The notes under the pieces are model-generated. The model did not search any database. It saw only the letters and a program-made list of their open reading frames with translations, and had not been told where the DNA came from. From assembly GCF_003002955.1 (NCBI RefSeq), contig NZ_PVTJ01000009.1, positions 1 through 64,000 of the forward strand: a stretch of 64,000 nucleotides of DNA, read 5' to 3'. The position numbers and the translations under genes were made by a program. Numbering within the stretch: the stretch's first letter is position 1; every line of letters begins with the position of its first letter. Below are positions 55,113-63,215 of this stretch, one piece after another. The stretch is from Glycomyces artemisiae (lineage in GTDB: Bacteria; Actinomycetota; Actinomycetes; Mycobacteriales; Micromonosporaceae).

Positions 55113-55316
55113 ATGACCGACGACGACACCAAGCCCGCGAAGTTCCACATCCAGGCCGACAACCTCACCATCGGCATCCAGGGCGGCGACAACCACACCA
55201 TCATCGCCATGGGGCAGGGAGCCCAGGGCCACAACCACACCCACATCCACAAGGCGCGCGGTACCGACGACAAGCCGGACTCCCAGCCCGGCAAGGGCCG
55301 CCACCGCAAGAACTAG
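55113..55316 (+). CDS. small Gly/His/Gln-rich protein, amyloid-motif-like
   Basis: A 67-residue protein. Residues 10-47 alternate polar and hydrophobic residues around Gly, Gln, Asn and His (FHIQADNLTIGIQGG, then HTIIAMGQGAQGHNHTHIHK), the sort of pattern seen in short beta-arch or amyloid signalling motifs at the start of actinobacterial effector proteins. The tail is basic and disordered. SD AGAGAGG. It lies directly upstream of a Pycsar-TM-like membrane protein. The motif assignment is by eye. Confidence 0.6.
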   Translation: MTDDDTKPAKFHIQADNLTIGIQGGDNHTIIAMGQGAQGHNHTHIHKARGTDDKPDSQPGKGRHRKN

Positions 55317-55367
55317 CCTCCCGGGGCCCCAGCGGGCCCCGGGCCACCCGCACCCCAGGAGACCCGC

Positions 55368-55805
55368 ATGACGACCACCATCGACCACCTCACCGACCAG
55401 CGCAACTCACTCCGCGACATGACCGGTAAAGCCGACCAGAAGGCCGGCCTCCTGCTCATCGCGCCCGGCTCCGCACTCGCCACCGCGGGCACCGTCGCCG
55501 ACCTCACCGGGGCCGCCGCGGTCCTCGGCGCGCTCGCCCTCGGCGTCGCGGTCGCCATCGTCCCCGCCATCGTCGGGATCCTCTGGCCGCGGCTGCTGCG
55601 CCGCCGCGTGCAGACCGTCGAGGAGATCGTCACCGCCGCCGAGCTCACCGCGGATAGCGAGTTCACCTCGGCTGACCGGCTCGCCGAGGAGATCCAGGCG
55701 CTCCAGCGGATCATGGCGATCAAATGGCGGTGGACCCGGATCGCGCTCGCCCTAGTCCTCGCCGCGGTCACCCTCGCCGGGTTGACCGCGCTCGCCGCCC
55801 TCTGA
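55368..55805 (+). CDS. Pycsar-TM-like (DUF5706-like) membrane protein
   Basis: A 145-residue protein with two N-terminal spans (about 30-75), a cytoplasmic segment of 45 residues (RVQTVEEIVTAAELTADSEFTSADRLAEEIQALQRIMAIKW) and one or two C-terminal spans. The opening LTDQRNSLRDMTGKADQKAGLLL has the D-x-K-A-G motif typical of Pycsar TM effectors, and AIKWRWTRIALAL matches their second half. Known PycTM proteins open membranes when bound to cCMP or cUMP, but no cyclase gene is seen in this operon. It could also be an element-encoded membrane protein of unrelated role. Confidence 0.55.
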   Translation: MTTTIDHLTDQRNSLRDMTGKADQKAGLLLIAPGSALATAGTVADLTGAAAVLGALALGVAVAIVPAIVGILWPRLLRRRVQTVEEIVTAAELTADSEFTSADRLAEEIQALQRIMAIKWRWTRIALALVLAAVTLAGLTALAAL

Positions 55806-56020
55806 CCGACCACGTGAGGCCCCGCCGGATGGCGGGGCCTTCGTCGTGTCCGGATCCGGCCGGACGCCGTGCGGTTTCGGATGCGTCCGACCCCGGACTA
55901 GAAAAGTACCAACATGGAGCATATTATGGAGGGCGTGTCGTCCGGCCGGACAGCACGAAGGGCCCCGCCGCTGGAACCGGACGGAGCCCCTCTGACCACC
56001 GAAGGGAACAGGCCCTCACG

Positions 56021-57442
56021 ATGGCTACGGACACCCTACAGGCGCCCCCCGCGTCCCACCAGACCAGCGACAGCGACCCCGCGCCCGTCGAGCGCACTGC
56101 TCCGAGCGAGGTCGAGTCGAAGGCGGCCGCCGCGGTCACGAAGGCCGTCGGGACCACCGAGGCCCGCATCACCGAGCACGACGCCAAGGCCGCCCGCAAG
56201 ATCCGCAACCGCGAGGCCGATCTGGACCTGCGCGAGCGCGAGGCCAAGCTCAAGCGCGAGGACCGCGAGGAGAAAGCCAAGGCGAAGGAGCGCCGCAAGG
56301 CCGCCCGCGCGACCCGTCGGGCCGCCCGCCGCAAGGCCCGCCTCGACAGCGTCCGCGGCGCCTACACCCGCACCCGCGAGTACATCTCGACGAACGCGCC
56401 ATCCGTGTACTCGACGCTCATCTACGTGATGGCGGGTGGCGTCGCCGTGACCGGCCAGCTCGGCATGGCCGCGGACCGCGGCTGGTCGCCACTGTTCGGC
56501 ATCGGCATGGCCGCGTTCCTGGAGGGCACCGCGCTGTCCATGGCGCTCACCGCGAACCAGCTCCGCCTCAAGGGCGAGCGGGCCCTCGTCCCCACCATCG
56601 CCACGTGGGCCGCCGCCGGGTTCGCCTCGGCGATCAACTACCTCTCGCACCAGCAAGAGGACCAGCTCCTCGCCGTTGTCCTCGGCGCGTCCTCGCTCGC
56701 GGCGATCATCGTGTGGGAGGTCCGATCCGGCGCGAAGCACCGCGAGGCCCTCCGCAAGCTCGGATTCATCCCCGAGCCGCCCGAGCGGTTCGGACTTCGT
56801 CGCTGGGTCCGCTACCCGCGGTCGACGTGGCGGGCCTGGAGCCTCGACGTGCGCGACCGCGTCGGCACCGGCGCCGCCGCCCTCCTCGCCCGCATCGAGC
56901 AGGCCCGGGACGCCAAGGCCGCCGCCGCGCGCGAGGCTGCCGCGCAGGCCGCCCAGTGGGGTGCGCTTGCGGTCGCCCTGGCCGCCGCCAACGAGGCCGC
57001 CGCCGCGAAGGAGGCCGCCGACCGGGCCGTCGAGCTCGCGGGCCGCGCCGCCCCGCGCGAGCGCCGCGGGTGGTTCGACCGGTTCAAGCGCGGCGCGAAG
57101 GACCAGGCCGTGGCGGTCGTCGCCGCGCTCGCCCCGGCGCCCGCCGCGAAGGAGCCCGCGGCCGCCCCGGTCAAGCCGAAGGCGACCACTGCGAAGTTCG
57201 ACGAGGCTCCGAAGGCCCCGCGCCGCGCGGCAGCCGAGGCGCCCGCCAACGATCGCCCCGCGCCGCGGCCCGCCTCCAAGAACGCCGATGTCCTCGCCGC
57301 CGCGTGGGCCGCGCTGGAGCACTCGCTCGGGCGCTGGCCGACCGTCGCCGAGCTCGCGACGGAAACCGGGATCGCGCGCAGCACGTGCGGCGACTGGCGG
57401 AAGAAGCACGTCGACCAGCTCAAGCAGGAGGCCGCGGTATGA
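56021..57442 (+). CDS. DUF2637 protein, SpdA-like transfer protein
   Basis: A 473-residue protein. A long charged coiled coil (about 40-110, EREAKLKREDREEKAKAKERRKAARATRRAARRKARLDS) leads into the DUF2637 membrane domain with four spans (about 130-230: YVMAGGVAVTGQLGMAADRGWSP, FLEGTALSMALTANQLRLKG). An Ala-rich helical stretch, a Pro/Ala linker and a C-terminal HTH-like end (HSLGRWPTVAELATETGIARSTCGDWRKKHV) follow. Such proteins spread conjugative elements between hyphal compartments. Start ATG 56021 behind AAGGGAAC. Overlaps the next gene by ATGA. Confidence 0.85.
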   Translation: MATDTLQAPPASHQTSDSDPAPVERTAPSEVESKAAAAVTKAVGTTEARITEHDAKAARKIRNREADLDLREREAKLKREDREEKAKAKERRKAARATRRAARRKARLDSVRGAYTRTREYISTNAPSVYSTLIYVMAGGVAVTGQLGMAADRGWSPLFGIGMAAFLEGTALSMALTANQLRLKGERALVPTIATWAAAGFASAINYLSHQQEDQLLAVVLGASSLAAIIVWEVRSGAKHREALRKLGFIPEPPERFGLRRWVRYPRSTWRAWSLDVRDRVGTGAAALLARIEQARDAKAAAAREAAAQAAQWGALAVALAAANEAAAAKEAADRAVELAGRAAPRERRGWFDRFKRGAKDQAVAVVAALAPAPAAKEPAAAPVKPKATTAKFDEAPKAPRRAAAEAPANDRPAPRPASKNADVLAAAWAALEHSLGRWPTVAELATETGIARSTCGDWRKKHVDQLKQEAAV

Positions 57443-58002
57443 GCACCGAGCCGCGTCCGGGTTGGCCCCGGACGGACATCCTCGTGGTCCCACTGTCGGA
57501 TGCGGACGGGCGTCCGGCCGCGCCGTCCGAGGCTCACGTCATCCGGGCCGCCCCGGGTCCGGCGCCGGGCCGGACGGGGCCGCCGGGACCGTCCGGTCCG
57601 GCGGTACCCGCCCCCGACATCCGGATTCCGCATCCGGCCCCGGCTCCCCGTCCGGCCGCCCCGGATCCGGTCGGCCCGCCTGAGCCGGTCCGGTCCGGGT
57701 ACACCGTGCCGTCCGGGCCGACCTACGGCGAGCCCGCGATCGACTGGCGGGACATCACCCGGACGCCGACGACGGTACCGGCCCGGACGCGCGCGCCCGG
57801 CCCCGCGCCGGTCCGGACGGTCCTGATCGTCCTCGGCTCCGCCGTCGGCGGCACCGGCGCCGCCGGGTACATCGCGGGCCTGGTCTCCTCCACGGTCCCG
57901 TTCCAGATCCTCGGGTGGGGCGCGCTCGGGGCGGGCGTCCTCGTCCTCGTGGTGCGCCTCGCGCGGGCGATCGGCGGCCGCATCACCGGAGGCGGCCCGT
58001 GA
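57439..58002 (+). CDS. Pro-rich membrane protein, SpdB-like
   Basis: A 187-residue protein. The first 125 residues are Pro-rich and unstructured; two spans follow (VRTVLIVLGSAVGGTGAAGYIAGLV and FQILGWGALGAGVLVLVVRLA). Position between SpdA-like and TraB genes suggests a spread protein. ATG overlaps the preceding stop. Confidence 0.75.
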   Translation: MSTEPRPGWPRTDILVVPLSDADGRPAAPSEAHVIRAAPGPAPGRTGPPGPSGPAVPAPDIRIPHPAPAPRPAAPDPVGPPEPVRSGYTVPSGPTYGEPAIDWRDITRTPTTVPARTRAPGPAPVRTVLIVLGSAVGGTGAAGYIAGLVSSTVPFQILGWGALGAGVLVLVVRLARAIGGRITGGGP

Positions 58003-58010
58003 CCGCGCTC

Positions 58011-58070
58011 GGGACACCCGATGGGACACCGGTCGGGACACCGGTCGGGACACCGGCAGGGACATGTCCC
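58011..58070. repeat. five 12-bp iterons
   Basis: Five head-to-tail units with exact 12-bp period: GGGACACCCGAT, GGGACACCGGTC, GGGACACCGGTC, GGGACACCGGCA, GGGACATGTCCC. The last is itself a palindrome. The core GACACCGG resembles the 8-bp TraB recognition repeats found in clt loci of Streptomyces plasmids. Location within the transfer operon, 1.3 kb before traB, fits a clt transfer locus; a replication-initiator or repressor site is possible. Confidence 0.75.
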
Positions 58071-58155
58071 GATGTCCTCACCCCCGCACAACCCCCGACC
58101 TCGACGAACGCACGTGAACGACACCCCTCGCCCCGGAAAGGACATAGGGACAGCC

Positions 58156-59373
58156 ATGGCCGATGACGTGATGGAAGCGCCGCAGACGGCGCCTGAGACC
58201 GAGCGCGAAGGCGTGCCCGGAGCCGAGGTCGCCGGGTTCGCGGGGAACCTCGCCGCGTGGGGCCTGATGGCCCTGGGCGGCCTGTGGGTGTGGGTCGCCG
58301 TCGCCGCCGCGGCCCTCGTCGGCGGCGGGCTCCTGTGGCAGCACGAGCGGCGCCGTCGCCGCCGCGGCCAGTCCGGATCCGGGCGCGGGACGCACGGCAC
58401 CCGCGGGACCGGACGATCGCTCGGCCTCGGGCGATCCGGCCGCGGCGGGACCGGACGGGGCCCGTTCGGACGCGGCCGCGGGCGGGGCGCCGGACGCGGA
58501 TCCGGCCGCGGGGCCGGTCTCGGTCTCGGACGCGGCGGCAAGGGCCGGTCCGGACGGCGCACCCGCAGCGGCGCGACGCCGGACGGGACGAAGCCCGGAC
58601 GGCGCGGGCGGCTCGGACGCCGCGCCCGTCCGAAGCACGGATCCGCGCCCGGACCCAAGAGCAGCACGGCCCCGTCCGGGCGGGCGCGTCGCGGGATCCT
58701 CGGACGCCGCGGCGGGAAGGGCGGCCCGGCCGGATCCGGCCCGAGCGGGTCCGGGACGAAGCCCGGCGGCACCGGACGCCGCCGCGGCCGACGGCGCGGA
58801 ACCTCCGGACCGGACCCGCGCCGCGGCGACACGAAGCTCATCCCCGACCGGCGCGCCGCCAAGCCTGAGAAGGGCACCTGCGACGGCAGCGGCGTGGAGC
58901 CGAAGGCCCCCGCCGAGGCCAGCAACCCGGGTACCGGGCCCGGTCTCACACCGCCCACGGCCGCACCGACCACACCGCACTCGCACCAGACCCAGAACCC
59001 GACCACGACCACGACACTGAAAGGGGCCCTCATGGGACACCTCGGCCGACTCATGCGCGCGAACTCCGAGGAGGAGCTCGCCGCCGCCAACCGCTACGAC
59101 CCCGAGACGATGATCGAGTACCTCGACGACCTGCGCGAGTTCGTGACCGCGTGGGAGAACAAGTCGGCGGCGCTCGGGAAGATCCACGCAATCTCCTCGG
59201 CGGACCTGCCCGTCGACCCGCAGATCGCCGAGTTCTTCGGCGAGCTCCACTCGCTCCTGCACACCGTCGGCGAGCTCTCGCGCGAGACCGTCGAGGCGTT
59301 CGTCAAGCAGCACGAGACCGACCTCGCGCGGCATGAGGCGCCCCGCTCGAACGAGTCGAAGTGGAACGTCTGA
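58156..59373 (+). CDS. membrane protein with long Gly-Arg-rich region
   Basis: A 405-residue protein. A span at about 35-60 (LAAWGLMALGGLWVWVAVAAAALVGGGLLW) is followed by about 190 residues of Gly, Arg, Ser, Pro and Lys (GRGRGRGAGRGSGRGAG style), then a Thr/Pro linker and a folded, helical C-terminal domain of 110 residues (GHLGRLMRANSEEELAAANRYDPETMIEYLDDLREFVTAWENK). An ATG at 59032 could start the C-terminal domain alone. The RG-rich part should bind nucleic acid. SpdB-like proteins share the membrane-plus-basic layout. Overlaps traB by one base. Confidence 0.72.
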   Translation: MADDVMEAPQTAPETEREGVPGAEVAGFAGNLAAWGLMALGGLWVWVAVAAAALVGGGLLWQHERRRRRRGQSGSGRGTHGTRGTGRSLGLGRSGRGGTGRGPFGRGRGRGAGRGSGRGAGLGLGRGGKGRSGRRTRSGATPDGTKPGRRGRLGRRARPKHGSAPGPKSSTAPSGRARRGILGRRGGKGGPAGSGPSGSGTKPGGTGRRRGRRRGTSGPDPRRGDTKLIPDRRAAKPEKGTCDGSGVEPKAPAEASNPGTGPGLTPPTAAPTTPHSHQTQNPTTTTTLKGALMGHLGRLMRANSEEELAAANRYDPETMIEYLDDLREFVTAWENKSAALGKIHAISSADLPVDPQIAEFFGELHSLLHTVGELSRETVEAFVKQHETDLARHEAPRSNESKWNV

Positions 59374-61622
59374 TGACCGACCAGCTCGCGTCGCCGCCCC
59401 CGGCCGCCCCGCCGGGGGCGGCCCCCCGCCCCGCGCCCGCGCGCCCCCGCGGCCGCTTCGCCGCCTGGGTTGCGTCCTGGGACTGGGCCTCGCATCCGCC
59501 CGGGTGGGTCGTCGTCAACCTCGCGTCCCTCCTGGCCCTGACCACCTGGATCGGGCACCGCGCCGACCTGCCGTGGACGGTCGCGCTGATCGTCGGGGCC
59601 GTCGGCGCCGCCGCCGCGGCCGGGGCCGCGATGATCGCCGAGGACGGACCGGCCGTCATCTGGTGGCGCGTCGCCTGCTGGCTCGTGCCCGCCCTCTGGG
59701 CCGTCCCCGCGCTCGTGTGGTCGCCGTTCCAACCGTTCGTGCTCGGTGCCGCGGTCGCGCTCGCCATCGCCGCCTACCTCATCGGGAAGGCGATCCGGCT
59801 CGCACGCCGCACCGCGAAGGCCGCCGCGCTCGGCCTCGCCGCCAAGCGGGCCGGGATGACTCCCGAGGCCCTGAAGGTCGCGCCCGCCGATGCGGTCTGG
59901 AAGGGCGAGGACCCGGCCTCGACCGACGAGGCCGCGCTCGCCGCGAACTGGGAGGCGCGGATCGCGCGGGTCTGCCGTATCAAGGGCGTGCGGGTCGAGC
60001 GCGTCGGCATCTGGCGGCAGGGCAACGGGTACACCGTCATCGTGAAGCTCCCGCCGGGCGGGACCTCGGCGCAGGACATCGCGCGCTGCGCCGAGGGCCT
60101 CGCCGAGGACGCCCAGCTCGCCTCCGACTGCGGCGTCACCGTCAAGCCCGGCCACCAGGGGCGCCGCGGGTACGCCGAGATCCTGGTGACCCACCGCAAC
60201 GCCATGGCCGACACCTACCCGGCCCCGCGCGACTACACGCCCGTCTCCATCTACGACCGCGCCGTCCTCGGGATCCTGCCCGACGGGGCCGCGATCCGGA
60301 TCGCGTTCAAGTGGCTGTGGTTCGTCATCTCCGGGCAGACCGACGCGGGCAAGACGTCGATCCTCCACCTCATCCTGATGTGGTTCGGCCGCTGCGCCGA
60401 CACGCTCCCGTGGGTGATCGACGTCGGCGGCGGCGGTGGACTCGCGCGCCCCTGGGTCCGCCCCTGGTTCGAGGGCCGCACCAAGGACCCCGCCGTCGAC
60501 TGGGTCGCCACCACCGACGCCGAGGCCGACCTGATGTGCGATGTCGCCCTCGCGATCCTCAAGGGCCGCAAGCGCGTGTACGCGAACGACCTCGACGACG
60601 GCAAGATCCGCTGCTCCCCGGACCTGCCGCATATCGCGATCGTCTCCGACGAGACCGCGACCCTCCCCGAGCGCGTCAAGTCGAAGCTGGTTGCGATCAA
60701 CCAGCAGGGCCGGGCCTCGGGCGTCCGCGGCGGGACCGGCGTCCTCCGCGCCACCGCCGAGGACCTGCCGACCGCCATCAAGAAGCACTCCCGGTTCCGC
60801 ATCGGCATGAGGGTCAGCGACCGCGACGAGATCCGGTACCTGTTCGACACGCCGGGGAAGGTCGATCCCGCGCTCGCCGACTGGCAGGGGTCCGGCTGGG
60901 TCGAGCACCAGGACGAGGACGCCGACGGCAACCCCGTCGGCAGAAAGTACCTCACCCCGTTCAAGGCCCTGTTCACCCCCGACGCGCAGATCGACGAGGC
61001 CGCCGTCGCCGTCGGACACTTCCAGCCGAAGCTCGACGCCCCCTCGGTCGCGCTGGCCGACTCGGTCTCGCGCACGACCCGCGCCTACACCGACCGGTGG
61101 GCGCGGACCCTCCCGACGCTGTTCCTCCTCGACGACGCCCCCGCCGGGCCCGCGCCCGAAGCCGACCCCGAGCGGGCCGCGCGGATCGCCGAGGCCGAAG
61201 CCGACCAGGCCCGGCGACACGCCGAAGGCGGGACGATCACCGAGCGCCTCGCCCGCCTCAACGAGCTGAGCCAGAAGATCACCTCCGGCACCGAGGCCGA
61301 GCCGACCCCCGAGGAGACGCCGGAGGTTGACCTGACGCAGTTCACGGAGTTGACTCGGGGACTGGAGATCACGTTCACCGACAACCTCGCCTCCGTGCTC
61401 GCCGCCGTCGATGCCGCGGGCCCCGACGGAACCACGCCGGTCAAGATCCTCGAATGGGTCAACCACTGGCGCGAGCCCGGCCAGCAGATCACGGCCAAGA
61501 CCGTCCAGCGCAAGCTCGGCGACCTGGTCGAAAGCAAGGCCGTCATCAGGACCGGCCGCGGCACCTACGTCGCCGCCAAGACCGACACCGACCAGGAAGG
61601 ACCGACTACCGATGACCGATGA
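59373..61622 (+). CDS. traB: TraB/FtsK-type conjugal DNA translocase
   Basis: A 749-residue double-stranded DNA pump. A Pro-rich start, about four spans (residues 50-155) and then the FtsK/SpoIIIE motor: Walker A SGQTDAGKTS near 325 and Walker B HIAIVSDETAT near 425. A linker with an HAEGGTITERLARLNEL stretch leads to a C-terminal winged helix (about 660-735, ILEWVNHWREPGQQITAKTVQRKLGDLVESKAVIRTGRG), the domain that reads clt repeats. One TraB is enough for conjugation in these elements. Start ATG overlaps the previous stop (TGATG). Confidence 0.93.
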   Translation: MTDQLASPPPAAPPGAAPRPAPARPRGRFAAWVASWDWASHPPGWVVVNLASLLALTTWIGHRADLPWTVALIVGAVGAAAAAGAAMIAEDGPAVIWWRVACWLVPALWAVPALVWSPFQPFVLGAAVALAIAAYLIGKAIRLARRTAKAAALGLAAKRAGMTPEALKVAPADAVWKGEDPASTDEAALAANWEARIARVCRIKGVRVERVGIWRQGNGYTVIVKLPPGGTSAQDIARCAEGLAEDAQLASDCGVTVKPGHQGRRGYAEILVTHRNAMADTYPAPRDYTPVSIYDRAVLGILPDGAAIRIAFKWLWFVISGQTDAGKTSILHLILMWFGRCADTLPWVIDVGGGGGLARPWVRPWFEGRTKDPAVDWVATTDAEADLMCDVALAILKGRKRVYANDLDDGKIRCSPDLPHIAIVSDETATLPERVKSKLVAINQQGRASGVRGGTGVLRATAEDLPTAIKKHSRFRIGMRVSDRDEIRYLFDTPGKVDPALADWQGSGWVEHQDEDADGNPVGRKYLTPFKALFTPDAQIDEAAVAVGHFQPKLDAPSVALADSVSRTTRAYTDRWARTLPTLFLLDDAPAGPAPEADPERAARIAEAEADQARRHAEGGTITERLARLNELSQKITSGTEAEPTPEETPEVDLTQFTELTRGLEITFTDNLASVLAAVDAAGPDGTTPVKILEWVNHWREPGQQITAKTVQRKLGDLVESKAVIRTGRGTYVAAKTDTDQEGPTTDDR

Positions 61623-61782
61623 GGACCAGGACCGCGCGGCGCGCCTCGCCGCCGCCGAGGCCGACCAGCAGCACCGGCACGAGACCGGCGGAACCGTGCA
61701 GGAGCGCCTCGCCCGACTCAAGACCCTGGGAGCGAAGATCACCGGCGGCACCGAACCCGAGCCCGCCGCCGACCCCGAGTAG
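61612..61782 (+). CDS. small protein duplicating the TraB linker
   Basis: A 56-residue acidic helical protein that overlaps the end of traB by 11 nt. It matches an internal piece of TraB: AARLAAAEADQQHRHETGGTVQERLARLKTLGAKITGGTEPEP against AARIAEAEADQARRHAEGGTITERLARLNELSQKITSGTEAEP. It may compete with or bind the same partner as that TraB linker. Confidence 0.6.
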   Translation: MTDEDQDRAARLAAAEADQQHRHETGGTVQERLARLKTLGAKITGGTEPEPAADPE

Positions 61783-61868
61783 TCCCCCTTGGAGCGCGCC
61801 GCCCGCGGACCCCGCCGGCGGCGCGCTCGCGTTACGATCCCCGCACACCTACATGGAGAGGCCGCGCC

Positions 61869-62339
61869 GTGCAGCACCCGTCGGAGATGACCCCGGCCGA
61901 CCTGCGGTCGCTGCGTCGACTCCGGCTCGGCCTGTCAATCGGCGAGCTCGCGGCCATCCTCGGTACCGACGCCCGCGACGCCCCCGCTGGGCCCGATGAG
62001 CCCGCGCTCGCCCGCAGTGTCCGCCAGCGCGGGCCCCTGCACCGCAAGACGATCGAGAAATGGGAGTCCGGGACCCAGCCGATCTCCGCGCCGAACGCCG
62101 AGGCCCTCGCGCGACTCATCCGGTACACCGACGACCACGTCGACGCGCTCGCCGCCGCCCACCGCCGCGGTAGCACGATCCCCACCTACGCCACCGACGG
62201 CGAGCTGCACGCGGCCGAACCGGGCCTGTGGCCCTCGCTCCCCGCCTCGTGGCACCAGGCCGCCGCGTGGCGAGCCGCGCAGCGCCTCGGCGGCGGCACC
62301 GACTACGCCGTCCCCCGCACGGACGACAGCGCCGTCTGA
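61869..62339 (+). CDS. YdiL/Aca2-like HTH regulator
   Basis: A 156-residue protein. The HTH is MTPADLRSLRRLRLGLSIGELAAILG, with a 25-residue insert, then KTIEKWESGTQPISAPNAEALARLI. The C-terminal half (STIPTYATDGELHAAEPGLWPSLPASWHQAAAWRAAQRLGGG) matches the layout of YdiL and Aca2 proteins. Aca2 represses anti-CRISPR operons. Start GTG 61869 with GGAGAGG upstream. The next genes include type I-E cas, which makes the resemblance notable but not proof. Confidence 0.65.
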   Translation: MQHPSEMTPADLRSLRRLRLGLSIGELAAILGTDARDAPAGPDEPALARSVRQRGPLHRKTIEKWESGTQPISAPNAEALARLIRYTDDHVDALAAAHRRGSTIPTYATDGELHAAEPGLWPSLPASWHQAAAWRAAQRLGGGTDYAVPRTDDSAV

Positions 62340-62381
62340 TCGGGCGGTTCCCGGAGTCCCGGGCCGGGCATACGATCATGG

Positions 62382-62424
62382 AGCCGGGCCGCCGGGGGCC
62401 AGTTACCACCAGGGCGGCCCGGCT
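62382..62424 (+). terminator. terminator of transfer operon
   Basis: A perfect 12-bp stem (62382-62393 with 62413-62424) with a 19-nt loop, 42 nt after the YdiL-like gene. It separates the transfer operon from the downstream cas-linked genes. Confidence 0.7.
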
Positions 62425-62457
62425 ACTTCGTGCTCGAAAATTCCTGCTACCCGACTG

Positions 62458-62489
62458 TAGACTAGTATACAGCCATGCTGTATTGTAGT
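62458..62489 (+). promoter_or_regulatory. AT-rich promoter with palindromic operator
   Basis: ATACAGC-CAT-GCTGTAT (62467-62483) is a perfect 7-bp inverted repeat; with flanks ACTA and TAGT it reaches 62461-62489. It lies between a possible -35 TAGACT (62458-62463) and -10 TATTGT (62481-62486), 17 bp apart, and the ATG at 62494 is 7 nt further. Unusually AT-rich for this sequence. Confidence 0.65.
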
Positions 62490-62493
62490 TTAC

Positions 62494-62829
62494 ATGACGA
62501 TCTACCGCAGCAGCGACGACACCGAGTACACCGTCGCCTACGACCAGGCCGGTTACACCGACGGCGACGCCCCCGCCCACCACTGGTCCGCGGTCACCCT
62601 CGACGGCGAGACCATCTCCGAGCTGTGGGCCCAGATCGACGACGAGGACGGCATCCAGTTCCGCGCCGGCCAGATCATCCAGGTCGAGACCGAGCCCGCC
62701 TACCGCCGCGAGGGCATCGCCCGCCAGCTGTATGCGATCGCCTACGAACAGCTCGGCGGCGCCCTCCACCACTCGCCCGAGGAGCACCGCACCCACGACG
62801 GCCACGCCTGGGCCCAGGCCGTCGACTAG
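62494..62829 (+). CDS. GNAT-like protein
   Basis: A 111-residue protein. IQVETEPAYRREGIARQLYAIAYEQLGGALHHSPE has the acetyl-CoA-binding motif of GNAT acetyltransferases (R-x-x-G-I-A-x-x-L), while the N-terminal half (TIYRSSDDTEYTVAYDQAG) is shorter than usual. Substrate unknown. Leaderless start. First gene of the set that leads to cse1. Confidence 0.65.
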   Translation: MTIYRSSDDTEYTVAYDQAGYTDGDAPAHHWSAVTLDGETISELWAQIDDEDGIQFRAGQIIQVETEPAYRREGIARQLYAIAYEQLGGALHHSPEEHRTHDGHAWAQAVD

Positions 62830-62843
62830 CGAAAGGACACACC

Positions 62844-63197
62844 ATGCTGACCGACGAGATGACCGCCTGGCTCGGCCCCGCCGCCGATGAACTGACCGAC
62901 GACCAGCTCGCCCGCTTCGCGCGCGTCTGGGACCAGGCCGAGACCGACTACCCCGGCAACGACGGCGTCGACGACCGCGCCACGGTCCTGTCCGCCGCAG
63001 TCCAGTACCTCCTGGGCGAGACCACCATCGAAGAGGCCGGCCGGCGCCGAGCGGCCTCCCGGGCAGCGGCGCGCCGCGCCTCCATCGCCGCCCAGCAGAT
63101 CGCGCTCATGGCGATCGAGGACGACATGTCCGAGTCCGAGGCCGCCCGCTGGTCTACCGTCAGCCGCATGTGGCTGCGCAAGCGCCTCGGCAAGTAA
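62844..63197 (+). CDS. small helical protein with C-terminal HTH
   Basis: A 117-residue protein. The last 40 residues look like a plasmid-type helix-turn-helix (IEDDMSESEAARWSTVSRMWLRKRLGK, compare A-x-x-A-G-V-x-R-x-T-V-R-K-W-L-G). The middle is Ala/Arg-rich. SD GAAAGGAC. It ends 18 nt before cse1 and is probably co-transcribed. Confidence 0.65.
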   Translation: MLTDEMTAWLGPAADELTDDQLARFARVWDQAETDYPGNDGVDDRATVLSAAVQYLLGETTIEEAGRRRAASRAAARRASIAAQQIALMAIEDDMSESEAARWSTVSRMWLRKRLGK

Positions 63198-63215
63198 CCC
63201 GAACGGAGACCCCTC

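Noticed and set aside
58011..58070. Iterons as the element's replication origin
   Set aside because: Possible, but no replication initiator gene is in the window and the repeats resemble TraB sites, so transfer locus is preferred; left open.
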